Below are positions 1-7,012 of a DNA stretch of 11,361 bases, piece after piece. The number at the start of each line of letters is the position of its first letter. Positions within the stretch are counted from its first letter, which is position 1. This DNA comes from CAYLHF01 sp964383365 (GTDB lineage Bacteria; Bacteroidota; Rhodothermia; Rhodothermales; UBA10348): assembly GCA_964383365.1 (NCBI GenBank), contig CAYLHF010000060.1, positions 1 to 11,361 of the forward strand. The letters are read 5' to 3'. A model generated the notes under the pieces. It searched no databases, was not told the DNA's origin, and saw nothing but the letters and a program-made list of their open reading frames with translations. The position numbers and the translations under genes were made by a program.

Positions 1-54
1 CAGAGCTGCCGACTCATAATCGGTAGGTCGTAGGTTCAAGTCCTACCGGGCCCA
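1..54 (+). tRNA. tRNA-Met(CAT), 3' part only (tRNA-Ile2 possible)
   Basis: The window opens inside a tRNA gene. Visible are the end of the D stem, an anticodon arm with stem 8-12 paired to 20-24 and loop CTCATAA (anticodon CAT at 15-17), a variable loop, a T arm with stem GTAGG (30-34) paired to CCTAC (42-46) around loop TTCAAGT, the 3' acceptor strand CGGGCCC (47-53) and discriminator A54. The next bases are CCC rather than CCA, so the CCA end seems not to be encoded. A CAT anticodon can mean elongator Met or lysidine-modified Ile2. The acceptor 5' strand and D loop needed to decide lie outside the window, so Met is only the more likely reading. Confidence 0.88.
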
Positions 55-60
55 CCCAGC

Positions 61-94
61 AAAGCCCCATCGGCCCTCCGGTCGGTGGGGCTTT
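61..94 (+). terminator. hairpin terminator after the tRNA
   Basis: Arms 61-75 and 80-94 form a 15-bp stem with two G-T pairs around the 4-nt loop CTCC. C60 and G95 can add one more pair. The stem begins AAAGCCCC and ends GGGGCTTT, so only three T residues follow the GC-rich part, and it reads much the same on both strands. It starts 7 nt after the tRNA discriminator base, which fits termination of the tRNA transcript and isolation of the downstream hydrogenase genes. Confidence 0.7.
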
Positions 95-399
95 GGCGTA
101 TCGGACCCACGACCTCATCCAGAACGAAGGGCACTTCCCCTGCTAGCCGCAGGTCGAACGGGCGAGAAAGGCAGGTTTTCGAGGGGGGAATCAACCGAAC
201 TCCCATGCTCCTCACAGGCATCAGCGATTGTGGGGAATGGTCCTACGCTGAGACGGGTATTTTCCCTGATGGCCATTTAGTGTGTACTCCGGTAATTAAC
301 CACGTCCTCTCGGTTGAGACAGGCCTTTTAAAATCGTCTGGCTTAAAGAGTGGATCAGATTTGTGACCACGGACCTCCCGCTACATTCCGCCGTCTCTT
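95..399. other. intergenic region upstream of hypA; no convincing gene
   Basis: This stretch of about 300 bases separates the tRNA terminator from hypA and should contain the hyp promoter. I see no confident -35/-10 pair and no -24/-12 sigma-54 element. Two weak structures are present. One is an inverted repeat TCAGCG (221-226) / CGCTGA (246-251) with a possible inner GGA/TCC pairing. The other is a small hairpin with TCTC (308-311) paired to GAGA (316-319), followed by CCTTTTAAAA at 324-333. A plus-strand reading frame of 93 codons runs across 85-366, but it starts inside the terminator and has no recognisable protein family, so I do not call it. Confidence 0.5.
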
Positions 400-792
400 A
401 TGCATGAACTTGCAATCGCACAGGGTATTCTCGACTCCGTCCTCACGGAACGTGCTCGCCGCAACCTCGCGCAGATTGACGAAATCGGAGTCCAGATTGG
501 TGATCTAAGTGGGGTCTTTGCCGATGCACTTCAGTTCAGTTTTGATGCCATTCGGATGGGAACGCCCCTGGAGAACAGTCAACTCGTCATTGAAAAAGTA
601 CCGACTAGAGTCCGGTGCTCTAACTGCGACAGCGAATCGGAAGTCAAGCATTTTCTTTTCATCTGTCCCAGGTGTAGTTCGACGAGCGTCAGCGTGATGA
701 GTGGATACGAATTGGAAATTGCTTACCTGGATATACCCGACTCCGAAGAAGCCAGTCTACTCACTCAAACCATGACGACGTCCAATGGCTGA
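400..792 (+). CDS. hypA: HypA, hydrogenase nickel-insertion metallochaperone
   Basis: HypA works with HypB to deliver nickel to the large-subunit precursor in the cytoplasm. The 130-residue protein begins Met-His-Glu, the family's nickel-binding N-terminus (His2), which fixes the start at 400 even though no Shine-Dalgarno site precedes it. A zinc-binding domain follows, with CxxC pairs at C73/C76 and C89/C92. The length is slightly above the usual 110-120 residues because of a short polar tail after about residue 112. It is the first gene of the hyp run. Its stop overlaps the hypB start by 8 nt (785-792), so translation of the two is probably coupled. The identification is secure. Confidence 0.96.
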   Translation: MHELAIAQGILDSVLTERARRNLAQIDEIGVQIGDLSGVFADALQFSFDAIRMGTPLENSQLVIEKVPTRVRCSNCDSESEVKHFLFICPRCSSTSVSVMSGYELEIAYLDIPDSEEASLLTQTMTTSNG

Positions 793-1468
793 GCGCATTG
801 AACTGAAGAAAAAAGTGCTGTCCGAAAATGATCGCCTGGCGGAACAGATCAGAGGTACGCTAAACGCCCGTCAGATTGCTTCATTCAATCTGGTAAGCTC
901 GCCCGGATCGGGCAAGACGAGTCTTCTCGAACGTACGCTCGAGCATCTCCGAAAAGAAGTGAAAATGGCCCTTATCGCGGGTGATGTTCAGACGGAGAAT
1001 GATGCCGACCGGTTGCTCCGAGCGGGTGGAGACCGTGTCAAGCCGCTCGTCACCGGTGGTTCGTGTCATCTGGATGCCAAAATGATCGCCAACGTATTAC
1101 CCGAAATACCGCTCGAAGATCTGGATATTCTTTTCATTGAAAACGTCGGTAATCTCGTCTGTCCGTCGGGATTCGATCTGGGAGAAGACCTGAAAATCGT
1201 CCTTATCAGCACTGCAGAGGGGGACGATAAACCGCTGAAGTATCCATCCATGTTTCGTCGCTCGTCGGTCATGGTTATCAACAAGATCGACCTGTTGGAC
1301 ATGGTTGATTTCAGCATGGAGGCGGTTCGGTCAAATGCACAATCGATCAACCCTGATCTCACGATTTTCGAAGTCTCGTGTCGAACCGGTGAGGGTCTGG
1401 ATGAATGGTTTGATTGGCTTAGACATAGCGTCAAGAGGCAATCAAGAAAGGAAGTTGTAGTCGTTTAA
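785..1468 (+). CDS. hypB: HypB, GTPase for nickel insertion
   Basis: HypB is a SIMIBI-class GTPase that partners HypA in loading nickel into the hydrogenase large subunit. In this 227-residue protein the P-loop SSPGSGKTS lies at 38-46, the base-specificity motif NKID at 166-169 and the SCRTGEG segment at 198-204. The G-domain metal site is intact: Cys94-His95 in the GGSCHLDA segment and Cys126. The start ATG at 785 lies inside the end of hypA. The N-terminus has neither the CxxCGC high-affinity nickel site of E. coli HypB nor the polyhistidine stretch of rhizobial HypB, so this version is unlikely to store nickel itself. It ends 10 nt before the hypF start. Confidence 0.96.
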   Translation: MAERIELKKKVLSENDRLAEQIRGTLNARQIASFNLVSSPGSGKTSLLERTLEHLRKEVKMALIAGDVQTENDADRLLRAGGDRVKPLVTGGSCHLDAKMIANVLPEIPLEDLDILFIENVGNLVCPSGFDLGEDLKIVLISTAEGDDKPLKYPSMFRRSSVMVINKIDLLDMVDFSMEAVRSNAQSINPDLTIFEVSCRTGEGLDEWFDWLRHSVKRQSRKEVVVV

Positions 1469-1478
1469 CCCCACCGAT

Positions 1479-3779
1479 TTGGTACCGCTCACTGACACCA
1501 TTCAGATTCGTCAAACGATCCGTATACACGGCATCGTACAGGGCGTTGGGTTCAGGCCATTTATATACCGCCTGGCCACACGGTTCGGACTCTCCGGCAG
1601 TGTCTCGAACGACAGTGAAGGGGTCCTCATTGAAGCCGAGGGATCGCCGGACACAGTCGAAGCCTTCGTATCTGAAATCAAGACGAGTGCTCCACCGCAG
1701 TCGCTCATCCAGAGCATCGTTATCGAAAGGACCCGGACCCGGGGTGACACCGCGTTCGTGATTGATCGGAGTGAGAAGTGCGGGGCTCCCGATACGATGA
1801 TCTCACCAGACATTGGAACGTGCACCGACTGCCAAACCGAGCTTTTTGACGTACTCGATCGGCGGTATGGTTACCCGTTCATCAATTGTACGAACTGTGG
1901 ACCGCGATACACGATCCTGCATCAAATTCCGTACGACCGGCCGAACACGTCAATGGCTGCCTTCGACCTTTGCCCGGCGTGTCGGCGCGAGTACGAAAAT
2001 CCTGAAAACCGGCGCCTCCACGCCCAACCAAACGCGTGTCCGGTTTGCGGCCCCCGGCTATCGCTCGTCGAAAACACCGGAGAATCCATTCGCGTCGATG
2101 ATCCTGTCTCCGCACTATTGAATCGCATCGCTCAAGGCCAGGTCGCCGCCATTCGCGGCCTCGGTGGCTTTCATCTTGCGGTCGATCCATTCAACGAACA
2201 GGCTGTCGCCACGCTGAGAAATCGAAAAGGACGACGCGACAAACCGTTTGCGCTGATGGCAGATCATGCCCGGACGATCCGCAAATACTGTCACGTATCT
2301 GCCGATGAGGAAGCCTTGCTATCTTCGCCGGCTCGTCCGATTGTTCTCCTTGAGAAACAGTCCGAATGCATGATCGCTCCGTCGGTGGCTCCCGGTCAGC
2401 ATTGCCTCGGTTTCATGCTGCCGTACACACCGCTTCACCATCTGCTGTTGGAACGAGGCGGCGTACTGGTCATGACCAGCGCTAATCGCGCCGAGGAACC
2501 CATTGCCATCGGAAACGAGGAAGCTCTTGACCGACTCTCGGACGTGGCCGATGTGTTCCTGTTACACGATCGGGAAATTCTACAGCGGTGCGATGACTCG
2601 GTCGTGAGGTTTATCGGTGATTCGATGCGACCCATTCGCAGATCCCGTGGTTTTGTGCCGGCGCCCGTGCGCCTGCCGGTGAACAGCTCTTCCCAGCTAC
2701 TCGCCACGGGGGGAGAGCTGAAAAATACTATCGCGCTCTGCCGGCAGGACAATGTCTTTCTGAGCCAACATATCGGTGACCTGGACAATACGGCTGCGTT
2801 CAGATTCTTCGAAGACACGATCGAGCATCTTTCTTCCATTCTCGATATCAGTCCGGACATCATCGTCTGCGATTTACACCCGGAGTACCTGTCGTCGAAG
2901 TGGGCTCGAAAACGTTCCGAGAAGGTCATTGAGGTTCAGCATCATCATGCCCATCTGGCGTCGGTCATGGCGGAGAATGGAGTGACCGATACCACCATCG
3001 GCATCATATTGGACGGGACGGGATACGGTACAGATGGTACCATTTGGGGTGGCGAAGTACTGGTGGGGAATCTCACTTCATTCTATCGGTATGCCCACCT
3101 GGAGCACCTGCGTCTTCCAGGTGGAGAGACAGCCATCCGGGAACCGTGGCGTCTGGCCCTGGCAGCACTGATCCGGGAGTATGGTCGCGAGGCGACAACC
3201 ATGGACTTACCTGTCCTGCGCGAACAGACGCTGTCCAGCCGGGAAGTGATTGCGCAGATGATGGAGCGTGGGATCAACTCGCCGAAAACATCCAGTGCGG
3301 GACGCTTATTCGATACCGTTGCCGCGCTGGTCGGAGTCCGGTCGACCATCAGTTACGAAGCACAAGCAGCCATCGAACTTGAATCCGTTGCCCGGTGTTT
3401 TGATGAGGAAGCATATCGCTTGACCGACGATGATGAGTCCGACCGAAAGGTTCTTTCGACGTCATCACTGATTCAATCTGTTGTTCGCGACGTGCTGGGT
3501 GGCGTTGAACCCGGTCGTATTTCTGCCAGATTCCATCGCTCCGTCGCCGAGCTTTTTCTGATGGTCGCCTGTCGGGCGCGGACCTGCTATGGAGTCAATA
3601 GAGTCGGACTGAGTGGCGGCGTTTTCCAGAACGTGCTGCTTTTCAACCTTCTGACGTCGCTCCTGTCAGATAACGGATTTCAGATACTTACCCACCGAAA
3701 GGTACCCGCCAACGACGGAGGACTCGCCTACGGACAGGCCGCCGTAGCCGCCGCCATCATATCTAAACGAGGACAATAA
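1479..3779 (+). CDS. hypF: HypF, carbamoyltransferase for cyanide ligand synthesis
   Basis: HypF hydrolyses and activates carbamoyl phosphate and transfers the carbamoyl group to the C-terminal cysteine of HypE, the first step toward the active-site CN ligands. All domains are present in order in 766 residues: acylphosphatase-like (VQGVGFRPF at 20-28, catalytic Arg26 and Asn44), a double zinc finger with four CxxC pairs (C115/C118, C137/C140, C165/C168, C187/C190), a YrdC-like nucleotide-binding domain (KPFALM at 255-260), and a Kae1-like domain (HHHAH at 488-492 followed by the DGTGYGTDG loop). The start is TTG at 1479 with no visible ribosome-binding site. An in-frame stop lies at 1458 and no ATG or GTG occurs between, so TTG is the best choice. 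The length is normal. Confidence 0.95.
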   Translation: MVPLTDTIQIRQTIRIHGIVQGVGFRPFIYRLATRFGLSGSVSNDSEGVLIEAEGSPDTVEAFVSEIKTSAPPQSLIQSIVIERTRTRGDTAFVIDRSEKCGAPDTMISPDIGTCTDCQTELFDVLDRRYGYPFINCTNCGPRYTILHQIPYDRPNTSMAAFDLCPACRREYENPENRRLHAQPNACPVCGPRLSLVENTGESIRVDDPVSALLNRIAQGQVAAIRGLGGFHLAVDPFNEQAVATLRNRKGRRDKPFALMADHARTIRKYCHVSADEEALLSSPARPIVLLEKQSECMIAPSVAPGQHCLGFMLPYTPLHHLLLERGGVLVMTSANRAEEPIAIGNEEALDRLSDVADVFLLHDREILQRCDDSVVRFIGDSMRPIRRSRGFVPAPVRLPVNSSSQLLATGGELKNTIALCRQDNVFLSQHIGDLDNTAAFRFFEDTIEHLSSILDISPDIIVCDLHPEYLSSKWARKRSEKVIEVQHHHAHLASVMAENGVTDTTIGIILDGTGYGTDGTIWGGEVLVGNLTSFYRYAHLEHLRLPGGETAIREPWRLALAALIREYGREATTMDLPVLREQTLSSREVIAQMMERGINSPKTSSAGRLFDTVAALVGVRSTISYEAQAAIELESVARCFDEEAYRLTDDDESDRKVLSTSSLIQSVVRDVLGGVEPGRISARFHRSVAELFLMVACRARTCYGVNRVGLSGGVFQNVLLFNLLTSLLSDNGFQILTHRKVPANDGGLAYGQAAVAAAIISKRGQ
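3769..3773 (+). promoter_or_regulatory. ribosome-binding site of hypC inside hypF
   Basis: GAGGA lies 8 nt before the hypC ATG and within the last codons of hypF, whose stop is only 2 nt upstream of hypC. This arrangement suggests translational coupling. Confidence 0.65.
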
Positions 3780-3781
3780 TC

Positions 3782-4108
3782 ATGTGTCTCGCTATTCCAG
3801 GTAAAATCGTTGACACGTATGACCAGGATGGTCTGAAGATGGGGACCGTAGACTACTCTGGAACGAAGAATACGGCGTGCCTCGCTTACGTAGAGGAGGC
3901 TGCCGAGGGAGATTACGTTCTCGTTCATGCCGGGTTCGCCATCAATATCCTGGACGAAGAAGAGGCCCGGAAGACGCTCGAACTTTGGGACGAGATGGTC
4001 ATCGCGGCTGCAGGAGAGGGCCTGGACGTGTTTGGTATGCCCCTGGACAGCGATTCGGAGAGGCTGAACAGGTCAGGACTGCGTCAAAACCCGGAGGTAG
4101 CACCGTGA
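3782..4108 (+). CDS. hypC: HypC, HypD partner and large-subunit chaperone
   Basis: HypC forms a complex with HypD on which the Fe(CN)2CO unit is assembled, and it then carries this unit to the large-subunit precursor. The protein begins MCLAIPGKI. Cys2, exposed after Met removal, is the essential iron-binding residue, and His49 in the VHAGFAI segment is the second conserved one. The OB-fold core ends near residue 72. At 108 residues the protein is longer than the usual 75-90, because of an extra tail from about residue 73 containing FGMPLDSDSERLNR. The gene overlaps hypD by 4 nt (GTGA). Assignment as HypC rather than the paralogue HupF/HybG rests on its place directly before hypD. No second HypC-like gene occurs here. 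Confidence 0.95.
   Translation: MCLAIPGKIVDTYDQDGLKMGTVDYSGTKNTACLAYVEEAAEGDYVLVHAGFAINILDEEEARKTLELWDEMVIAAAGEGLDVFGMPLDSDSERLNRSGLRQNPEVAP
4093..4098 (+). promoter_or_regulatory. ribosome-binding site fixing the hypD GTG start
   Basis: GGAGGT sits 6 nt before the GTG at 4105. It decides the hypD start in favour of GTG, although the reading frame is open for another 76 codons upstream through hypC. Confidence 0.85.
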
Positions 4109-5214
4109 AATATCTGGATGAATTTCGTGATCCGGTAATCGCCAGAAAGATTCTTTCCGAGATCCATGCTATCACGACCAGACCATGGGTCATAATGGAG
4201 ATTTGTGGTGGTCAGACCCACTCGATCATCAAGAACGGCATCGATCAGGTCCTACCGGAGAAGATAGAGCTCGTTCATGGACCCGGTTGTCCGGTCTGCG
4301 TTACACCGCTCGAACTGATCGACCGGGCCATCAACATCGCCTCCAGACCGGAGGTCATCTTCACGTCCTTCGGAGACATGCTCCGGGTACCGGGATCAGA
4401 GAAAGACCTGTTCGCGGTCAAGTCGGAAGGCGGAGACGTACGTGTGGTGTATTCTCCACTCGATGCCGTTCGGCTCGCACGGGAGAACCCCGACAGACAG
4501 ATTGTATTCTTCGCCGTTGGATTCGAAACCACCGCTCCAAACAATGCCATGGCCGTCTGGCAGGCAGACAGGCTGGGTCTCGACAATTTCTCCATCCTCG
4601 TCTCTCACGTCCTGGTCCCCCCTGCGATGCGCACCTTGCTTGGTGCCCCACAGAATCGTGTCCAGGGCTATCTGGCTGCAGGTCACGTGTGCACGATCAT
4701 GGGCTGGGACGAATACGAGCCTATAGCGAAAGAATTCAACGTGCCTATCGTGGTCACGGGGTTTGAACCTGTAGACATTCTGGAGGGTGTGCTGATGACC
4801 ATCCGACAACTTGAGGTGGGCATGTCGACGGTACAAAACCAGTACTCGAGGGCGGTTCAACGGGAAGGTAACCGGGCCGCCAGGGATCTTATTAAAAACG
4901 TATTCCAGGTATCTGATCGCAAGTGGCGCGGTATTGGCGAGATCCCTCTCTCCGGTCTGACGTTGAGAGATTCGTTCGAATCGTTCGATGCTGAAAAGAG
5001 ATTCAGTGCCCGTGGAATTGTCGTGGATGAACCCGACCAATGTATCAGCGGAATCGTTCTTCAGGGGCTCAAAAAACCGTTTGAATGTCCTGCATTCGGC
5101 AATGAATGCACCCCGCGAACCCCATTGGGAGCCACCATGGTGTCGAGCGAAGGAGCCTGTTCCGCCTACTATTCTTATCACAGACATCAACTCCACGAAC
5201 ATGCAGGCTCCTGA
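4105..5214 (+). CDS. hypD: HypD, iron-sulfur scaffold for Fe(CN)2CO assembly
   Basis: HypD holds iron together with HypC, receives cyanide from HypE and supplies the redox-active cysteines for the reaction. The GTG start gives 369 residues, matching the family. Conserved elements are ICGGQTH with Cys34, GPGCPVCVTP with Cys62 and Cys65, and ETTAP at 141-145. The C-terminal domain has the four [4Fe-4S] ligands Cys313, Cys328, Cys335 and Cys352 in the expected CISG, KPFECPAFG, CTPRTPLGA and SSEGAC contexts. The open frame extends upstream to 3877, but that part is the +1 frame of hypC and has no HypD similarity. The gene overlaps the start of hypE by 14 nt. Confidence 0.97.
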   Translation: MKYLDEFRDPVIARKILSEIHAITTRPWVIMEICGGQTHSIIKNGIDQVLPEKIELVHGPGCPVCVTPLELIDRAINIASRPEVIFTSFGDMLRVPGSEKDLFAVKSEGGDVRVVYSPLDAVRLARENPDRQIVFFAVGFETTAPNNAMAVWQADRLGLDNFSILVSHVLVPPAMRTLLGAPQNRVQGYLAAGHVCTIMGWDEYEPIAKEFNVPIVVTGFEPVDILEGVLMTIRQLEVGMSTVQNQYSRAVQREGNRAARDLIKNVFQVSDRKWRGIGEIPLSGLTLRDSFESFDAEKRFSARGIVVDEPDQCISGIVLQGLKKPFECPAFGNECTPRTPLGATMVSSEGACSAYYSYHRHQLHEHAGS

Positions 5215-6292
5215 ACATAGGACCAATGGGCAGACCGGACAGGACACCGCTACGTTCGGTGGCTGCCCGATGCCGATCCGGAATCAGGATACCGTCCAGC
5301 TCGGACACGGGAGCGGTGGTATCATGTCCAATGAGCTGATTTCCGAGATTTTCGTGTCGTCGCTCCAGAATACCTACCTGAACGAACTGGACGACTGCGT
5401 CCACCTTCCGGTCGGCGGCGAAAAAATTGCATTCAGCACCGATTCGTACGTCGTCGATCCCATCTTCTTTCCCGGCGGTGACATCGGGGATCTGGCGGTC
5501 AATGGAACGGTCAATGACCTCTCGATGCGCGGTGCCCGACCTCTTTTCCTGAGTCTTGCGGTCATTCTGGAGGAGGGGTTCCCGCTGGTAGACCTCAGAA
5601 GGATCGTAGACTCCATTCACACGGCAGCATCCCGCGCCAACGTTCAGGTCGTAACGGGAGATACGAAAGTGCTTAACCGGGGTAAGGGCGACAAGATATT
5701 CATCAACACATCCGGTATCGGCGTCCTTGAGCGGGATATCGCGATCTCGGCCGGAAATCTGCGACACGGTGATGCGATCATCGTCAGCGGAGGTCTCGCC
5801 GAGCACGGTATGGCGATCCTGTCGAAGCGCGAAGGTCTCGCCTTTGAGACGTCGTTCGTCAGCGATACGGCAGCGTTGAATGATCTGGTCGCGACGATTC
5901 TGGACACCGGTGGGTGCAGTGTTCATGCCATGCGCGATCCTACTCGCGGAGGCGTCGCGGCAACGCTCAATGAATTCGCGACGGCTTCAAGCGTCGGGAT
6001 TCAAATGATTCAGGATCGAATCCCCGTCAAGCCTGCAGTTTCTGGCGCGTGCGAATTTCTGGGGATCGACCCGCTGTATGTGGCCAATGAAGGCAAGGTC
6101 GTGATCGCCGTCGAATCTTCTCGCTCAGAAGAGGTTCTCCGTGTGATGAGGACACACCCGCTGGCTACCGACTCTGTGATTATCGGTCACGTTGTGGATC
6201 AAAATCCGGGAATGGTCACGATGAGCACGGCCATCGGCGGCTCCCGAATAGTCGATATGATGGTTGGCGAACAATTACCGCGAATATGTTAG
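5201..6292 (+). CDS. hypE: HypE, carbamoyl dehydratase making the cyanide ligand
   Basis: HypE dehydrates the carbamoyl group on its C-terminal cysteine to a thiocyanate and donates CN to the HypC-HypD complex, using ATP. The fold is of the PurM/SelD kind. Visible are LGHGSGG at 34-40, FSTDSYVVDP and GDLAVNGTVND in the ATP-binding half, DPTRGG in the second half, and the essential C-terminal sequence PRIC with Cys363 last. I chose the ATG at 5201 because the residues GGCPMPIRNQDTVQLGHGSGG resemble the N-terminal CPxP segment of longer HypE proteins. An ATG at 5270 (Met24) would give a 340-residue form closer in length to E. coli HypE. Neither start has a clear ribosome-binding site. Confidence 0.95.
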   Translation: MQAPEHRTNGQTGQDTATFGGCPMPIRNQDTVQLGHGSGGIMSNELISEIFVSSLQNTYLNELDDCVHLPVGGEKIAFSTDSYVVDPIFFPGGDIGDLAVNGTVNDLSMRGARPLFLSLAVILEEGFPLVDLRRIVDSIHTAASRANVQVVTGDTKVLNRGKGDKIFINTSGIGVLERDIAISAGNLRHGDAIIVSGGLAEHGMAILSKREGLAFETSFVSDTAALNDLVATILDTGGCSVHAMRDPTRGGVAATLNEFATASSVGIQMIQDRIPVKPAVSGACEFLGIDPLYVANEGKVVIAVESSRSEEVLRVMRTHPLATDSVIIGHVVDQNPGMVTMSTAIGGSRIVDMMVGEQLPRIC

Positions 6293-6298
6293 TGAGGA
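6293..6298 (+). promoter_or_regulatory. ribosome-binding site of the nickel permease gene
   Basis: TGAGGA directly follows the hypE stop and lies 6 nt before the ATG at 6305. It supports that start over Met6. Confidence 0.6.
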
Positions 6299-6304
6299 AC
6301 ACGT

Positions 6305-6943
6305 ATGGGTGATTCAACAATGACGCTTCTTCTACTGTCGACGGCGACGGTCGCCATCGTGCACACGCTGGCGCCCGATCACTGGATCCCATTCGTGGGT
6401 ATGGGTCGAGCCAGGGACTGGTCAGTGTCCAAAGTTCTCTGGGTAACCGTCGCGGGCGGCATTGCACACGTAGGATCGTCGGTACTGATCGGTGCTTTGG
6501 GCATGATGCTCGGTTTCTCTCTGACGAGCCTGACCGGTCTGGAGAGCGGACGCGGACAGATCGCCGGACTTTTGCTCATCGGATTCGGTATCGCATATGC
6601 CATCTGGGGATGGAAGAAAATGCATTCACACACGCATGCGCACTCCCACGAAGGAAACCCGATGGCCATCTGGGGACTGATCGCCATTTTTGTCCTCGGA
6701 CCGTGTGAACCACTGATACCACTCATGTTTGTTTCAGCGGCGCACGGTGTAACGGCCGTGGTGGCCGTTACCGCCCTATTCAGCCTGCTGACTGTCTTTA
6801 TGATGATTGCGCAGGTCCGGATTGCCTACCTGGGCATCGACGTACTCGGCTTTACGAAGAGGATGAATCACCATCACGGACACATTGCAGCCGGGCTGGT
6901 GATTGCCGGTACCGGAGCATTCGTGATGCTACTCGGAATTTGA
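6305..6943 (+). CDS. NicO/UreH-like nickel (cobalt) permease
   Basis: This is a 212-residue inner-membrane protein with about six hydrophobic helices (roughly 5-24, 44-70, 86-103, 120-145, 148-175, 194-212). Helix 1 carries HTLAPDH (20-26), which fits the HX4DH metal-selectivity motif of NiCoT and RcnA-like carriers. A second signature, LGPCEPLIPL (131-140), is found in UreH and the related NicO group. A cytoplasmic-looking loop, HSHTHAHSH (107-115), and NHHHGH (188-193) are likely metal-gathering stretches. It sits 12 nt after hypE and just before the structural genes, so nickel supply to the hydrogenase is the natural role. Nickel rather than cobalt, and import rather than export, are inferred from context only. 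HupE/UreJ is a functional analogue that it does not closely resemble. Confidence 0.75.
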   Translation: MGDSTMTLLLLSTATVAIVHTLAPDHWIPFVGMGRARDWSVSKVLWVTVAGGIAHVGSSVLIGALGMMLGFSLTSLTGLESGRGQIAGLLLIGFGIAYAIWGWKKMHSHTHAHSHEGNPMAIWGLIAIFVLGPCEPLIPLMFVSAAHGVTAVVAVTALFSLLTVFMMIAQVRIAYLGIDVLGFTKRMNHHHGHIAAGLVIAGTGAFVMLLGI

Positions 6944-7000
6944 GAAAAAAGGATAACCCCATCGAGATAACCAACTGGAAGACACTATAGCAACACCAAC

Positions 7001-7006
7001 GAGGTG
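7001..7006 (+). promoter_or_regulatory. ribosome-binding site fixing the hyaA ATG start
   Basis: GAGGTG lies 6 nt before the ATG at 7013. The in-frame GTG at 7004 is part of this site, so it is unlikely to be the start. Confidence 0.75.
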
Positions 7007-7012
7007 CGAAGT

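Noticed and set aside
85..366. Plus-strand open frame of 93 codons upstream of hypA
   Set aside because: The start codon is inside the terminator hairpin, there is no ribosome-binding site, and the product shows no known family or ordered composition.
3877..4104. Upstream extension of the hypD reading frame through hypC
   Set aside because: HypD similarity begins only at the GTG at 4105, which has a strong ribosome-binding site. The upstream part is an arginine-rich out-of-frame reading of hypC.
4988..5200. Upstream extension of the hypE reading frame into hypD
   Set aside because: This part is the out-of-frame reading of the conserved HypD C-terminal iron-sulfur domain and has no HypE similarity.
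4396..5247. Minus-strand open frame of 283 codons opposite hypD
   Set aside because: It lies wholly opposite conserved hypD/hypE coding sequence, has no recognisable motif, and long antisense frames are common in GC-rich genes.
5069..5926. Minus-strand open frame of 285 codons opposite hypE
   Set aside because: It mirrors the codon pattern of hypE and shows no domain, no ribosome-binding site and no sensible neighbour on that strand.
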